Assembly (NCBI RefSeq): GCF_014203595.1
Contig: NZ_JACHJK010000007.1
Coordinates: 124,001-188,000 of the forward strand
Length of the DNA: 64,000 nt
DNA from: Streptomyces echinatus
Lineage (GTDB): Bacteria > Actinomycetota > Actinomycetes > Streptomycetales > Streptomycetaceae
Direction of reading: 5' to 3'
Shown here piece by piece: positions 9,077-18,138 of this stretch (position 1 is its first letter; every line of letters begins with the position of its first letter). The translations under genes and the position numbers were made by a program. The notes beneath the pieces are model-generated. The model saw only the letters and a list, made by a program, of their open reading frames with translations, had not been told where the DNA came from and did no database searches.

Positions 9077-10588
9077 ATGGCTGTGGACGAGGGCGTCGCC
9101 CCGGCGACCGAGAGCGGCGACGACACAACGGTTCACCGGCTGAAACCCAATGCCGTAGGACTGCTGGGCGTGGTGTTCATGGCGGTCGCCACCGCCGCGC
9201 CGATCACCGCGATGACCGGCAACGTGCCCTTCATGGTGTCGTCCGGCAATGGCGTCGGGGCACCCGCGAGCTATCTCGTGGCAATGGTCGTACTGGCAAT
9301 CTTTTCCGTGGGTTTCACGTCGATGGCGAAGCACATCACGTCCACGGGCGCCTTCTACGGATTCATCTCGTACGGGCTCGGCCGCACCGTCGGCCTCGCC
9401 TCCGGTCTGCTCGCGACCTTCGCCTACGCCGTCTTCGAACCGGCGCTGATCGGGATCTTCTCCACCTTCGCCACCACCACCCTCAAGGACCAGACGGGTG
9501 TGCACGTGCCCTGGTGGGCCTTCGCCGTGCTGATGCTGGCGATCAATGCCACCGGCACCTGGTTCGGGGTCAGCGTCGCCGAGAAGCTGCTGGTGGCGCT
9601 GCTCGCGACCGAGGTCACCGTGCTGGCGGCCATGGCGGTGTCCGTCGCCCTGCACGGGGGCGGGCCGCACGGGTTCACCTTCGCACCGGTCGACCCGGTC
9701 AACGCCTTCAAGGGCACCTCCGCGGGACTCGGGCTCTTCTTCGCCTTCTGGTCCTGGGTCGGCTTCGAGTCGACGGCGATGTACGGCGAGGAGTCCCGCG
9801 ACCCGAAGAAGATCATCCCGAAGGCGACGATGATCAGCGTGCTGGGCGTCGGCGTCTTCTACGTCCTCGTCTCCTGGATGGCCATCACCGGCAACGGCGA
9901 GGCGGAGGCCGTGCGGGCCGCGTCCTCCGCCAACCCGCTCGCGATGTTCTTCGGCCCCACCGAGCGCTACGTCGGCCACTGGGCGGTCGACGTCATGCAG
10001 TGGCTGATGATCAGCGGCTCACTGGCCTGCGGCATGGCCTTCCACAACTGCGCCGCCCGCTATCTGTACGCGCTGGGGCGGGAGGGCGTCCTGCCGTCGC
10101 TCCGCGGCACCATCGGCCGCACCCACGCCCGGCACGGCTCCCCGCACATCGCCGGGCTGGTGCAGACGGCCGTCAGCGCGGTGCTGATCGGCGCGTTCTG
10201 GGCCGCGGGCAAGGATCCCTACACCGGTACGTACGTCCTGCTCGCCATCCTCGGCACCATGGCGATCCTCGTCGTCCAGGCCGTGTGCTCCTTCGCGGTG
10301 CTGGTGTACTTCCGCTCCCACCACCCCGAGAGCCGGCACTGGTTCCGCACCTTCACCGCACCGCTCGTCGGCGGTGTCGCGATGCTCGCCGTGGTCGTGC
10401 TGCTGGTGTCCAACATGGGGGCGGCGGCCGGGCCGGAGTCGGGCTCGCTGGTGCTGAAGGCGACCCCGTGGCTGGTGGCACTGGTGGCGGCCACCGGCAT
10501 CGGCTGTGCCCAGTACCTCAAGCGCCGCTCCCCCGACCGCTACGCCCTGCTGGGCCGGACGGTCCTGGAGGAGACAAAGGAAAGATGA
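9077..10588 (+). CDS. APC-superfamily amino acid permease
   Basis: A 503-residue integral membrane transporter with about 12 hydrophobic spans. The first span carries the APC signature AVATAAPITAMTGNVP, and GFESTAMYGEESRDPKKIIPKA is the conserved amphipathic loop between spans 6 and 7. It likely imports an amino acid or polyamine by proton or sodium coupling; the substrate is unknown. GGAGGGGG lies just before the ATG at 9077. The upstream spacer contains a short AT-rich stretch (ACAAATATTTAAC near 8982), which is unusual here and may be its promoter or operator. Confidence 0.9.
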   Translation: MAVDEGVAPATESGDDTTVHRLKPNAVGLLGVVFMAVATAAPITAMTGNVPFMVSSGNGVGAPASYLVAMVVLAIFSVGFTSMAKHITSTGAFYGFISYGLGRTVGLASGLLATFAYAVFEPALIGIFSTFATTTLKDQTGVHVPWWAFAVLMLAINATGTWFGVSVAEKLLVALLATEVTVLAAMAVSVALHGGGPHGFTFAPVDPVNAFKGTSAGLGLFFAFWSWVGFESTAMYGEESRDPKKIIPKATMISVLGVGVFYVLVSWMAITGNGEAEAVRAASSANPLAMFFGPTERYVGHWAVDVMQWLMISGSLACGMAFHNCAARYLYALGREGVLPSLRGTIGRTHARHGSPHIAGLVQTAVSAVLIGAFWAAGKDPYTGTYVLLAILGTMAILVVQAVCSFAVLVYFRSHHPESRHWFRTFTAPLVGGVAMLAVVVLLVSNMGAAAGPESGSLVLKATPWLVALVAATGIGCAQYLKRRSPDRYALLGRTVLEETKER

Positions 10589-10617
10589 CGCTCCGCCGCG
10601 CGGCGGGATGCCTGGCG

Positions 10618-11211
10618 TCAGTCCGCGTAGGGCTTCAGATCCTCGGTGTCGAGTTCGATGCCGACGGGGTCGGGGAGGGTGATCGTGCCGCCGAGTCTGG
10701 CCACATGGACGTCCCGGTACCCGACCTCCAGGTCCGGATTGCTGTGCACGAGGATCGAGAGATTCTCACGGTCGATCAGCAGGTGTACGGGGATACCTGC
10801 TTCGGCGTAAGCCCGTGGCTTCTCGACTCGATCACGACTGTGGGTGTCCGAATCGTGCGATGTGATCTCGACCGTCATCAGTACGCCTTGAGGATCCGCC
10901 CAGTTGCCCTTTCCCGTGAAGTGACCCGCCGGTGCAAGCACCCCGTCCGGCCTGGCGCGACCGTTGCGGTACGCCCCCACCTTCAACCCACGGTCCGGGT
11001 ACAGGGTGAGCTCGGGCCGCGCGTGCTTGCACCGGAAGACCAACCACATCGTGATCTCGTCGTGGTTGCCGTTCGTCACCTTCTTGACCCCGATCCGTCC
11101 GTCGATGAACTCGAAACCGACGGTCTCGTCCTCACGAGCGGCGAACTCGGCGATCCGCTCGAACATGTCCACCGACATCTGAGATGACACGCGCTCTGCC
11201 ATAACCGTCAT
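10618..11211 (-). CDS. Uma2-family (DUF820) restriction-endonuclease-like protein
   Basis: About 197 residues from an ATG at 11211, preceded by GGGAGG. The sequence has the Uma2/DUF820 pattern: an FEFIDGRIGVKK strand-turn, the ARPDGVLAPAG aspartate, VLMTVEITSHDSDTHSRDR with the acidic active-site segment, KPRAYAEAGIPVHLLID, and a degenerate C-terminal strand. The fold is PD-(D/E)XK nuclease-like. Streptomyces carry many solitary copies and the cellular role is unknown. It converges with the permease gene; a GC-rich palindrome lies between them. Confidence 0.85.
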   Translation of the reverse strand: MTVMAERVSSQMSVDMFERIAEFAAREDETVGFEFIDGRIGVKKVTNGNHDEITMWLVFRCKHARPELTLYPDRGLKVGAYRNGRARPDGVLAPAGHFTGKGNWADPQGVLMTVEITSHDSDTHSRDRVEKPRAYAEAGIPVHLLIDRENLSILVHSNPDLEVGYRDVHVARLGGTITLPDPVGIELDTEDLKPYAD

Positions 11212-11298
11212 GGTGCCTCCCTTCTCAGGCGGGCACCAGCGTGGCAAGGCCCCGACGGGAATCGGCCGAGAGCGTCCGGTGATCAGCCGAACGGGTGA

Positions 11299-12519
11299 TC
11301 ACCTCAGTTCGACCGGCAGACCCTCCAGGCCGCGGATCACGAAATTGGGCTTGCGGCGGGGGTCGGCGGCCGGGGTCAGGGTCGGGGCCCGTTCCAACAG
11401 GGCCGTCATCGAGGCCGCCAGCTCGATGCGGGCCAGCGGTGCTCCGATGCAGTAGTGGATGCCGGCGCTGAAGGAGATGTGCGGGTTGTCCTCGCGGGTG
11501 AGATCGAGCCGCCCGGGGTCCCGGAAGACTGCCGGGTCGTGGTTGGCGGAGCCGAAGAGCATGGCGATCTCCGCGCCCCGGGGGATCGTCGTACCGTCGA
11601 TCTCGATGTCGTCCAGGACCCAGCGTTCGAAGAGCTGGAGCGGGGTGTCGTACCGCATCAGCTCCTCGATCGCGGAGGGGACCAGGGAGTGGTCGGCGCG
11701 CAGGGCCGCGAGCTGGCCGGGGTTGCGGAACAGGGCGTACCAGCCGTTCACCGTGGCGTTGACGGTCGCCTCGTGACCGGCGTTCAGGAGCAGCACCGCC
11801 GTGGAGATCATCTCCTGCTCCGTGAGGCGGTCCCCCTCGTCGTGCGCCGCGATCAGCCCGGAGATCAGGTCCTCCCCCGGCTCCTTGCGGCGCTCGGCGA
11901 TCAGTTCGCGCAGATAGTCCGAGAACTCCACCGACGCCCGCACCGCCCGGGCCGCCGTGTCCTCGGACGGGTTCAGCTCGTACATCCCGCAGATGGCCGC
12001 CGACCACGGGCGCAGCGGCCCCCGGTCCGCCTCCGGGATGCCCAGCATCTCGGCGATCACGGCCACCGGCAGCGGTTCGGCCACGTCGGTCAGCAGATCA
12101 CCGCCGCCGGCCTCCACCAGCTTGCCCACCAGCTCGTTCGCCAGGCCGTGCACATACGGCTTCAGCCGCTCCACCGTGCGCGGGGTGAACGCCTTCGACA
12201 CCAGGCGCCGGATCCGGGTGTGGTCCGGCGGCTCCAGGTCGAGTATGCCGTGGTCGTTGAGGGTGTGGAACGGCTCGTGCGCCGGCGACGGCGCCGTCCG
12301 GCCGAACTCCTCGTGCGTGAACCGGTGCTGGTACGTCCGCCCGAGCCGGCGGTCCCGCAGCAGCGCCGAGACGTCCGCGTGGTGCGGGACCAGCCACTGG
12401 TCCGTCGGCTCGTACCGGACCACCCGTCCGCGCGCCCGCAGCCCGGCGTAGGCGGGGTACGGGTCCGCGAGGAACTCCGGGTCCCAGGGATCGAAAGCGA
12501 GGTCGATGGGGCCTGCCAT
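11299..12519 (-). CDS. Cytochrome P450
   Basis: A soluble bacterial class-I P450 of 406 residues. The I-helix oxygen-binding segment LLNAGHEATVNA is present, ExxR appears in the K-helix (EELMRYDTP region) and FSAGIHYCIGAPLARIE gives the heme-thiolate cysteine at C357. It needs ferredoxin and reductase partners, none of which are adjacent. Substrate unknown; an oxidative tailoring or degradation step is the usual role. The closest same-strand gene downstream is the Uma2-family gene, 87 bp away. Confidence 0.93.
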   Translation of the reverse strand: MAGPIDLAFDPWDPEFLADPYPAYAGLRARGRVVRYEPTDQWLVPHHADVSALLRDRRLGRTYQHRFTHEEFGRTAPSPAHEPFHTLNDHGILDLEPPDHTRIRRLVSKAFTPRTVERLKPYVHGLANELVGKLVEAGGGDLLTDVAEPLPVAVIAEMLGIPEADRGPLRPWSAAICGMYELNPSEDTAARAVRASVEFSDYLRELIAERRKEPGEDLISGLIAAHDEGDRLTEQEMISTAVLLLNAGHEATVNATVNGWYALFRNPGQLAALRADHSLVPSAIEELMRYDTPLQLFERWVLDDIEIDGTTIPRGAEIAMLFGSANHDPAVFRDPGRLDLTREDNPHISFSAGIHYCIGAPLARIELAASMTALLERAPTLTPAADPRRKPNFVIRGLEGLPVELR

Positions 12520-12713
12520 GCGGGGACGCTAACCCGTACGCCCGCGTCTGACCAGGGGCGGGTTTCCGCGTCCTTCGGACTGCGGTCTTCAGGGTGCGAT
12601 CTTGTCGGCGACCAGCCCGCGTCGAAGCCCGTACCGAGCCGGAACGGGCCCGTACCGACGTGCGGCGTGATCTCAATGTCCGTCCGTGATCCTTCTGGGA
12701 AGGTGACGTTGCC

Positions 12714-13379
12714 TCAGCCGGGCGTCACCAGGCGGGCCTCGTAGGCGAAGACCGCCGCCTGGGTGCGGTCGCGCAGGCCGAGTTTGACCAGGACGCGGCT
12801 CACGTGGGTTTTGATCGTCGACTCCGCGACGACCAGGCGGCCGGCGATCTCCGCGTTGGACAGGCCCTGCGCGATGAGGACCAGCACCTCCGTCTCCCGT
12901 TCCGTCAGCTCGCCGTACGCCGCCCGGGCCGCCGGCAGCAGGCGGGGCGTGTCCGCCAGCCGGGAGAACTCCGTGATCAGGCGCTTCGTGACCGAGGGCG
13001 CCAGGAGGGCCTCGCCCGCCGCCACCACCCGCACACCGTCGGCCAGTTGGCGTGCCGAGGCGTCCTTGAGGAGGAAGCCGGAGGCTCCCGCGCGCAGGGC
13101 CTGGTAGACGTACTCGTCGAGGTCGAACGTGGTCAGCACCAGCACCTTCGCCGTCTCGTCCGCGGCGACGATCTCCCGGGTCGCCTCGATCCCGTTCAGC
13201 TCCGGCATGCGGATGTCCATCAGGACGACGTCCGGGGCGAGTTCCCGCACCCGTTCGACCGCCTCCCGGCCGTTGACGGCCTCGCCGACGACCTCGATGC
13301 CCGGCATCGCGTTCAGCAGCACCGAGAAGCCCTCGCGGACCATCATCTGGTCGTCCGCGATCAGTACCCGGATCGTCAT
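12714..13379 (-). CDS. NarL/LuxR-family response regulator (pair 1)
   Basis: A 221-residue regulator with a receiver domain (about residues 1-120; phospho-acceptor in VVLMDIRMPELNG, conserved lysine in FLLKDAS) and a C-terminal LuxR-type DNA-binding domain (TERETEVLVLIAQGLSNAEIA, then VAESTIKTHVSRVLVKL). Its ATG overlaps the stop of the kinase gene (ATGA at 13376-13379), so the pair is translationally coupled. It is closely similar to the regulator at 14845-15525. Confidence 0.93.
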   Translation of the reverse strand: MTIRVLIADDQMMVREGFSVLLNAMPGIEVVGEAVNGREAVERVRELAPDVVLMDIRMPELNGIEATREIVAADETAKVLVLTTFDLDEYVYQALRAGASGFLLKDASARQLADGVRVVAAGEALLAPSVTKRLITEFSRLADTPRLLPAARAAYGELTERETEVLVLIAQGLSNAEIAGRLVVAESTIKTHVSRVLVKLGLRDRTQAAVFAYEARLVTPG

Positions 13380-14728
13380 GCCTCGTCCTCGGTGCCCGTG
13401 GCCGTCGGCACCGGCAGGAACACCGTCACCTCATAGCCTCCCTCGGCCGTCGGGGCCGCCGTCATCTCGCCGTTCAGCATCGAGACGCGCTCCCGCATGC
13501 CCGTGACGCCGTGCCCGGCGCCGGGCGACGCCTTGATCAGGTGCGGGGCCGGCGGCGGCCCGTTGACCACGCGCAGGCCCAGACCGCCGAGGACGTAGCC
13601 GATCTCGACCCGGGCGCTCGCGCCCGGGGCGTGCCGCAGGGTGTTGCTCAGCGCCTCCTGCGCGATCCGGTACGCCGACAGCTCGACCCCCTGCGGCAGC
13701 TCCCGCACCGCCCCGGTCACCGCCTTCTCCACCTCCAGGCCGGCCCCGCGCACATTGGCGAGCAGGCCGTCCAGGTCGGCCAGGGTGGGCTGCGGGGCGT
13801 CCGGGGCCTCGTAGTTCTCCGCGCGGACCACCCCGAGCACCCGGCGCAGCTCGGTCAGGGCCGCCACCGCGTTCTCCCGGATGGTGGCGAACGCCTTCTC
13901 CAGCTCCGGCGGCGGATTCTCCACCCGGTACGGTGCGGCCTCGGCCTGGATCGCGACCACCGACATGTGGTGGGCGACCACGTCGTGCAGCTCCCGGGCG
14001 ATCGTCGTGCGCTCCTCCAGCAGGGTGCGGCGCGACCGCTCGTGCTCGGTCACGGTCTGCTGGGCGGTCACCTCCTGCCGGGCCTCCCGGCGGGTGTGCC
14101 GGACGGTGACGGCCAGCAGGATCAGCGCCGAGAGGATGCTCATCGGCGCCGCGTCGGTGTCGTAGTGGTCCCCGCCGAACACGGTCACCGACCAGACGCC
14201 GTACAGCGTGGTCAGCAGCCACATCCAGGCGGCGGTGCGCGGCCGGGTGCGTATCGCCACGACCGTGAGCACCACCAGGTGGGAGACGAAGCTCCCCGGC
14301 AGCCACGGCCAGCTGGACCAGCTGTCACCGACCGCCGAGGTGACCGCCGTCGCCGCGAGTGACAGCCAGAACGCGCCGACCGGACGCGCCAGGGTCAGCA
14401 GCACCGGGACCAGCACGAGGAACGCGGACACCAGCTGGGTCGCCCTGCCCTCGGAGAGGCTGGCCGCCTCGGCGAGCACCGCCACCACGCCGGCGGCGGC
14501 CACCAGCGCGTGCGGGGTCCAGGACGCGTACTCCCGCGCGCGGCCGGTCAGATGGCGGGTGAGCGGGCCGTCGACGGCCATGCGGGGCATCGGGCGGTAG
14601 GCGAACGCGCCGTGGAACAGGTCCTGCCGCAGCCCCCGCAAGGCGTCGACGACCAGCCGGAACTCCGGGCTGCGCGGCCTGCCGGCCGCCTCCGGCGGGG
14701 TCGTCTGCGTGTGCGTCGTCTCGGTCAC
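13376..14728 (-). CDS. DesK/NarX-type sensor histidine kinase (pair 1)
   Basis: About 450 residues from a GTG at 14728. The N-terminal half has several membrane spans with very short external loops, as in intramembrane-sensing kinases. The HisKA_3 phospho-acceptor is in IARELHDVVAHHMS, with the ATP-binding domain toward the C-terminus (AYRIAQEALSNTLRHAPGA, then GAGHGVTGMRERV). It phosphorylates the coupled regulator at 12714-13379. The frame remains open upstream of 14728 through the next gene, but the conserved kinase N-terminus begins here. The upstream spacer carries CTCAGGTACTACGGG, also found before 19267. Confidence 0.92.
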   Translation of the reverse strand: MTETTHTQTTPPEAAGRPRSPEFRLVVDALRGLRQDLFHGAFAYRPMPRMAVDGPLTRHLTGRAREYASWTPHALVAAAGVVAVLAEAASLSEGRATQLVSAFLVLVPVLLTLARPVGAFWLSLAATAVTSAVGDSWSSWPWLPGSFVSHLVVLTVVAIRTRPRTAAWMWLLTTLYGVWSVTVFGGDHYDTDAAPMSILSALILLAVTVRHTRREARQEVTAQQTVTEHERSRRTLLEERTTIARELHDVVAHHMSVVAIQAEAAPYRVENPPPELEKAFATIRENAVAALTELRRVLGVVRAENYEAPDAPQPTLADLDGLLANVRGAGLEVEKAVTGAVRELPQGVELSAYRIAQEALSNTLRHAPGASARVEIGYVLGGLGLRVVNGPPPAPHLIKASPGAGHGVTGMRERVSMLNGEMTAAPTAEGGYEVTVFLPVPTATGTEDEA

Positions 14729-14794
14729 AGGGGCAACGGTAGGCGCGGGCGGGATCAGGGTCGTCCCCTTGGAGAGGGGTCCTGCGGGGTCCCC

Positions 14795-14809
14795 CTCAGG
14801 TACTACGGG
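14795..14809 (-). promoter_or_regulatory. Shared 15-bp upstream motif, copy 1
   Basis: CCCGTAGTACCTGAG on the minus strand, 67 bp before the kinase start at 14728. An identical 15-mer is at 19375-19389 before the other operon. Similarity continues 3' of it (a CAGGAC then CTC spaced alike in both), so it looks like a common promoter or operator for the two two-component units. Confidence 0.55.
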
Positions 14810-14844
14810 CGGCGCGGGACCCCGGACGCGGGAGGGAGCCGGGG

Positions 14845-15525
14845 TCAGCGGCCGCCGGGGCGGACCAGGCCGGACTCGTAGGCGAAGACCGCCGCCTGGG
14901 TGCGGTCGCGCAGACCCAGTTTCACCAGGATCCGGCCCACGTGCGTCTTCACGGTCTGCTCGGCCACCACCAGCCGCCCGGCGATCTCCGCGTTCGACAG
15001 GCCCTGCGCTATCAGCGCCAGCACCTCCGTCTCCCGCTCCGTGAGATCGCCGACGCGCCGCTTGAGCGGGGCCCGGCCGCCGCCGTCCAGGCGGGAGAAC
15101 TCCGCGATGAGGCGCCGGGTGATGCCCGGGGCCAGCAGGGCGTCGCCCGCGGCCACGACGCGCACCGCCTCGGCCAGCTGGTCCGCGGAGGCGTCCTTGA
15201 GCAGGAAGCCGGCGGCCCCCGCCCGCAGCGCCTCGTACACGTACTCGTCCAGGTCGAACGTGGTCAGCACCAGCACCCTGACGGCGGTGTGTTCCGCGGT
15301 GATCCGGCGGGTCGCCTCGATGCCGCCCAGCTCCGGCATCCGGATGTCCATCAGCACCACGTCCGGGGCCAGTTCCGCGGTCCGGGCGATCGCGTCCAGG
15401 CCGTCCACCGCCTGTCCGGCCACCTCGATGCCGGGCTGGGCGTTGAGCAGCACGGTGAAGCCCTGCCGGACCATCTGCTGGTCGTCGGCGATGAGTACGC
15501 GGATGCCGCCGCTGCCGCTCGTCAT
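14845..15525 (-). CDS. NarL/LuxR-family response regulator (pair 2)
   Basis: A 226-residue paralogue of the pair-1 regulator. The receiver domain has VVLMDIRMPELGG and FLLKDAS; the output domain has TERETEVLALIAQGLSNAEIA and VAEQTVKTHVGRILVKL. The start overlaps the upstream kinase stop by four bases (15522-15525). It ends the four-gene unit beginning at 19267. Confidence 0.93.
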   Translation of the reverse strand: MTSGSGGIRVLIADDQQMVRQGFTVLLNAQPGIEVAGQAVDGLDAIARTAELAPDVVLMDIRMPELGGIEATRRITAEHTAVRVLVLTTFDLDEYVYEALRAGAAGFLLKDASADQLAEAVRVVAAGDALLAPGITRRLIAEFSRLDGGGRAPLKRRVGDLTERETEVLALIAQGLSNAEIAGRLVVAEQTVKTHVGRILVKLGLRDRTQAAVFAYESGLVRPGGR

Positions 15526-16901
15526 GGGGTCTTCGCTCCTGTCGGGGGGTGGTCGGGCGGGGGCGGGGTGAGGTCGCCGGGGAGGAACGCCGTGACGCTG
15601 AAGCCACCGCCCGCGGTGCCGTTCGCGACGAGCCGGCCGCCGAGCATCACCGCCCGCTCGCGCATGCCGAGCAGCCCGTGTCCGGCTCCCGGCGAGGGCG
15701 GGACGGGGTGCCGCGGCGGGGAGTTCTCCACCGTCAGGTGCAGCCCGTCCGGGAAGTGCCCGACCTCGACGCGCACCCGGGAGTCCGGCGCGTGCCGCAG
15801 GGCGTTGCTCAGCGCCTCCTGCACGATCCGGTACGCCGACAGCTCCACGCCCGGGGCGTACGGCCGCACCTCGCCCACGGCCTCGGCGGTCACGTCCAGC
15901 CCGGCCGCGCGGGTGTTCTCGATCAGCGCGTCGAGCCGGTCGAGGGTGGGCTGGGGGGCGTCCGGGGCCGCTCCGGTGCCAGGGGCTCCCAGCCCGTAGG
16001 GGTCCTCAGGGTTCTCGGAGCGCAGCACGCCGAGCACCCGGCGCAGCTCGGTGAGCGCCTCCAGCGCGTTGTCGCGGATGCCGGTGAGGTTCTCCAGCAG
16101 TTCCCCGGAGGGGTTCTCCACGAGGTGGGGGGCCACCTGGGCCTGGATGGAGATCACCGACATGTGGTGGGCGACCACGTCGTGCAGTTCCCGCGCGATA
16201 CGGCTGCGCTCCTCCAGCAGGGTGCGGCGGTCGCGCTCCTCGGCGGTGAGGGTCGCCTGCTCGACGAGTTCGGCACGCGCCTCCCGCCGGCCGCGCAGGG
16301 CGAAGCCGAGCAGCACGACGACCGCGGACAGCACCACCGCGACGACACCGGTCGGGTCGTAGCGCAGCCCGCCCCACACGCCCTGCAGGAGGTAGGTGAC
16401 CAGCGCGGTCAGGGCCAGCGCCTCGACCGACACCCGGGTGCGCCTGCGCAGCGCCAGCAGCAGCAGGACGAGCAGGTGCGCGATGATGCCGGCCGGGCTC
16501 CAGGGCCAGGTGAACGTGTGCCCGGTCGTGCCCATCCGCTCGTGGACCGCGACGGCGCCCACGACGGTGCCCGCCATGGACAGCCACCAGCCCGGGACGG
16601 GCCGCCTCAGCGCGAGGACGACAGCGCCGCCCTGCGCGAGACCGACCAGGAAGGCCGGCTCGGAGTCGACGTGCGCCTCGCCGGTGAGCTGCGCCACGGC
16701 ACCAAAGGTGATCGCGAACGCGGCCACACACAGCAGACCGTGCGGCACCCGGCGCAGCCACCGGAAGGCGGGCAGCGGATCCACCTCGGCGTTCCACAGG
16801 TCGTCGCGCAGGACCCGCAGCCAGCGCCGGGCCCGGTCCCCGAGCGGCATGAACACCTGGCGGCCCCCCGTTCCCGTCACCCGGACCACCCTAGACAACA
16901 C
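15522..16901 (-). CDS. DesK/NarX-type sensor histidine kinase (pair 2)
   Basis: Up to 459 residues. It has an N-terminal multi-span membrane domain, a HisKA_3 motif IARELHDVVAHHMS and a C-terminal ATPase domain (AYRIVQEALSNALRHAPDS, GAGHGLLGMRERA). The GTG at 16901 overlaps the end of the acyltransferase gene (stop TAG at 16891-16893); an internal ATG at MPLGDRARRW would be an alternative start about 17 codons later. It is clearly paralogous to the kinase at 13376-14728, so the locus holds a duplicated two-component pair. Confidence 0.92.
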   Translation of the reverse strand: MLSRVVRVTGTGGRQVFMPLGDRARRWLRVLRDDLWNAEVDPLPAFRWLRRVPHGLLCVAAFAITFGAVAQLTGEAHVDSEPAFLVGLAQGGAVVLALRRPVPGWWLSMAGTVVGAVAVHERMGTTGHTFTWPWSPAGIIAHLLVLLLLALRRRTRVSVEALALTALVTYLLQGVWGGLRYDPTGVVAVVLSAVVVLLGFALRGRREARAELVEQATLTAEERDRRTLLEERSRIARELHDVVAHHMSVISIQAQVAPHLVENPSGELLENLTGIRDNALEALTELRRVLGVLRSENPEDPYGLGAPGTGAAPDAPQPTLDRLDALIENTRAAGLDVTAEAVGEVRPYAPGVELSAYRIVQEALSNALRHAPDSRVRVEVGHFPDGLHLTVENSPPRHPVPPSPGAGHGLLGMRERAVMLGGRLVANGTAGGGFSVTAFLPGDLTPPPPDHPPTGAKTP

Positions 16902-18138
16902 GGCGGGCCGCCCGCCCGGTGCCCGGGTCCGCGGTCCGGTGCACGCGCACCACCCGCGACCGCCCCCCGCCGGTGCCGCGGGTACCGCGGCGGCGCCCCT
17001 GTTCGGCGGAGCGGAACGCCGTCCGGCACACCGCCAGGACCAGGCCGAACACCGGCAGCCAGAGGAGCCGGGCCGCGACCCAGCCCGGGCCGTCGGGGAG
17101 GGTGTGCAGTCCGGGGAGGCGGCCGGCCGTGAGGGCGGTGGTCGTCGTGGCCATCAGGGCCGTCTGGTGCCAGAGGTAGATCGTCATGGCGGAGAGATTG
17201 ACGAGGGTCACGGCCGCCCAGACGAGGGGGCGGGCCGCCGTACGGCGCAGCCGGTCGCGCAGCAGGAGCGCCAGGCCGCACTGGGCCAGTCCGAAGGTGA
17301 CGGCCGCCAGCGTCGGCGGGTTCAGGTTGGAGACGGCGCTGCCGGGGACGCCGACCATGGACACCGGGTAGCCCGCGCAGCCGACGAGGAGCGCGGTGGC
17401 CGCCGTACCGCCGACGAGGAGGACCAGGGCCGAGCGGCGGCTGCGCAGTTCGCCCCGGGCCCAGGCCGCTCCCAGGGTGTAGGGGACCAGCCAGCCGGCG
17501 GCCAGATTGATCCAGCCGAGCCAGGACGGGCCGAGGTGCAGGCCGAAACGGAACAGGTCCACGTGGAGGACGACGGCGAGCGGCCAGAGCGGGTTGAGCC
17601 GGGCGACGAGCGGGGTGGCGGCGGTCAGCACGGCGAAGACCAGCAGGAACCACAGCGGGGACAGCGCGAGTTTCACCAGGGTGTGGACGGTCGCCAGGGG
17701 TGCGCCGGTGAGGAGCAGGGCGGTGGCGGTCACCGACCACAGGGCCACGAGCGCCGCGGCCGGGCGGAGCAGCCGGGCCAGCCGGGCCCGCAGCCAGCGG
17801 GCGTAGGAGTCGCCCCGCGTGCGGGCCGTGGCCAGGCCGCGGACCGCCACATGGCCGCCGACCAGGAAGAACACGGCCAGGGTCTGGAAGAGCCAGGAGA
17901 CCGGGGCCAGCCGGGGCAGGTGCCGCAGCGGGCTGTCCGTGTGGAGGGCGCCGTCCTGCGCGACCAGGGCGGTGACCAGCCAGTGGCCGAGGACGACACC
18001 GAGGACCGCGAGGGCCCGCAGGGCGTCGACGGCACGGTCGCGGGAGGCGGGGGTGGCGGCGTCCACGCGATGGGCGCCCTGCCGGATCGCGTGCAGTGCG
18101 CGGCGCGGGGCGCGGGTGACCGGGGTCCGCTCAGGCAC
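16891..18138 (-). CDS. Acyltransferase-3 family membrane protein
   Basis: A 415-residue protein with around ten membrane spans. The opening RDRAVDALRALAVLGVVLGHWLV has the family RxxxxDxLRAxAxxxVxxxH pattern with the catalytic-type histidine. Such proteins O-acylate exported sugars, lipids or peptidoglycan at the membrane. GTG start at 18138, overlapping the hydrolase stop by eight bases; its end overlaps the kinase start. This coupling ties it to the two-component system, perhaps as target or signal modifier. Confidence 0.88.
   Translation of the reverse strand: MPERTPVTRAPRRALHAIRQGAHRVDAATPASRDRAVDALRALAVLGVVLGHWLVTALVAQDGALHTDSPLRHLPRLAPVSWLFQTLAVFFLVGGHVAVRGLATARTRGDSYARWLRARLARLLRPAAALVALWSVTATALLLTGAPLATVHTLVKLALSPLWFLLVFAVLTAATPLVARLNPLWPLAVVLHVDLFRFGLHLGPSWLGWINLAAGWLVPYTLGAAWARGELRSRRSALVLLVGGTAATALLVGCAGYPVSMVGVPGSAVSNLNPPTLAAVTFGLAQCGLALLLRDRLRRTAARPLVWAAVTLVNLSAMTIYLWHQTALMATTTTALTAGRLPGLHTLPDGPGWVAARLLWLPVFGLVLAVCRTAFRSAEQGRRRGTRGTGGGRSRVVRVHRTADPGTGRAARRVV

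Noticed and set aside
10585..10620. Palindrome CCGCCGCGCGGCGG between the permease and Uma2 genes as a special site
   Set aside because: It most likely acts as a convergent terminator; nothing beyond GC-rich symmetry supports another role.
14729..15607. Continuation of the pair-1 kinase frame upstream of 14728
   Set aside because: It overlaps the pair-2 regulator in another frame and is Arg/Pro/Gly-rich without family similarity.
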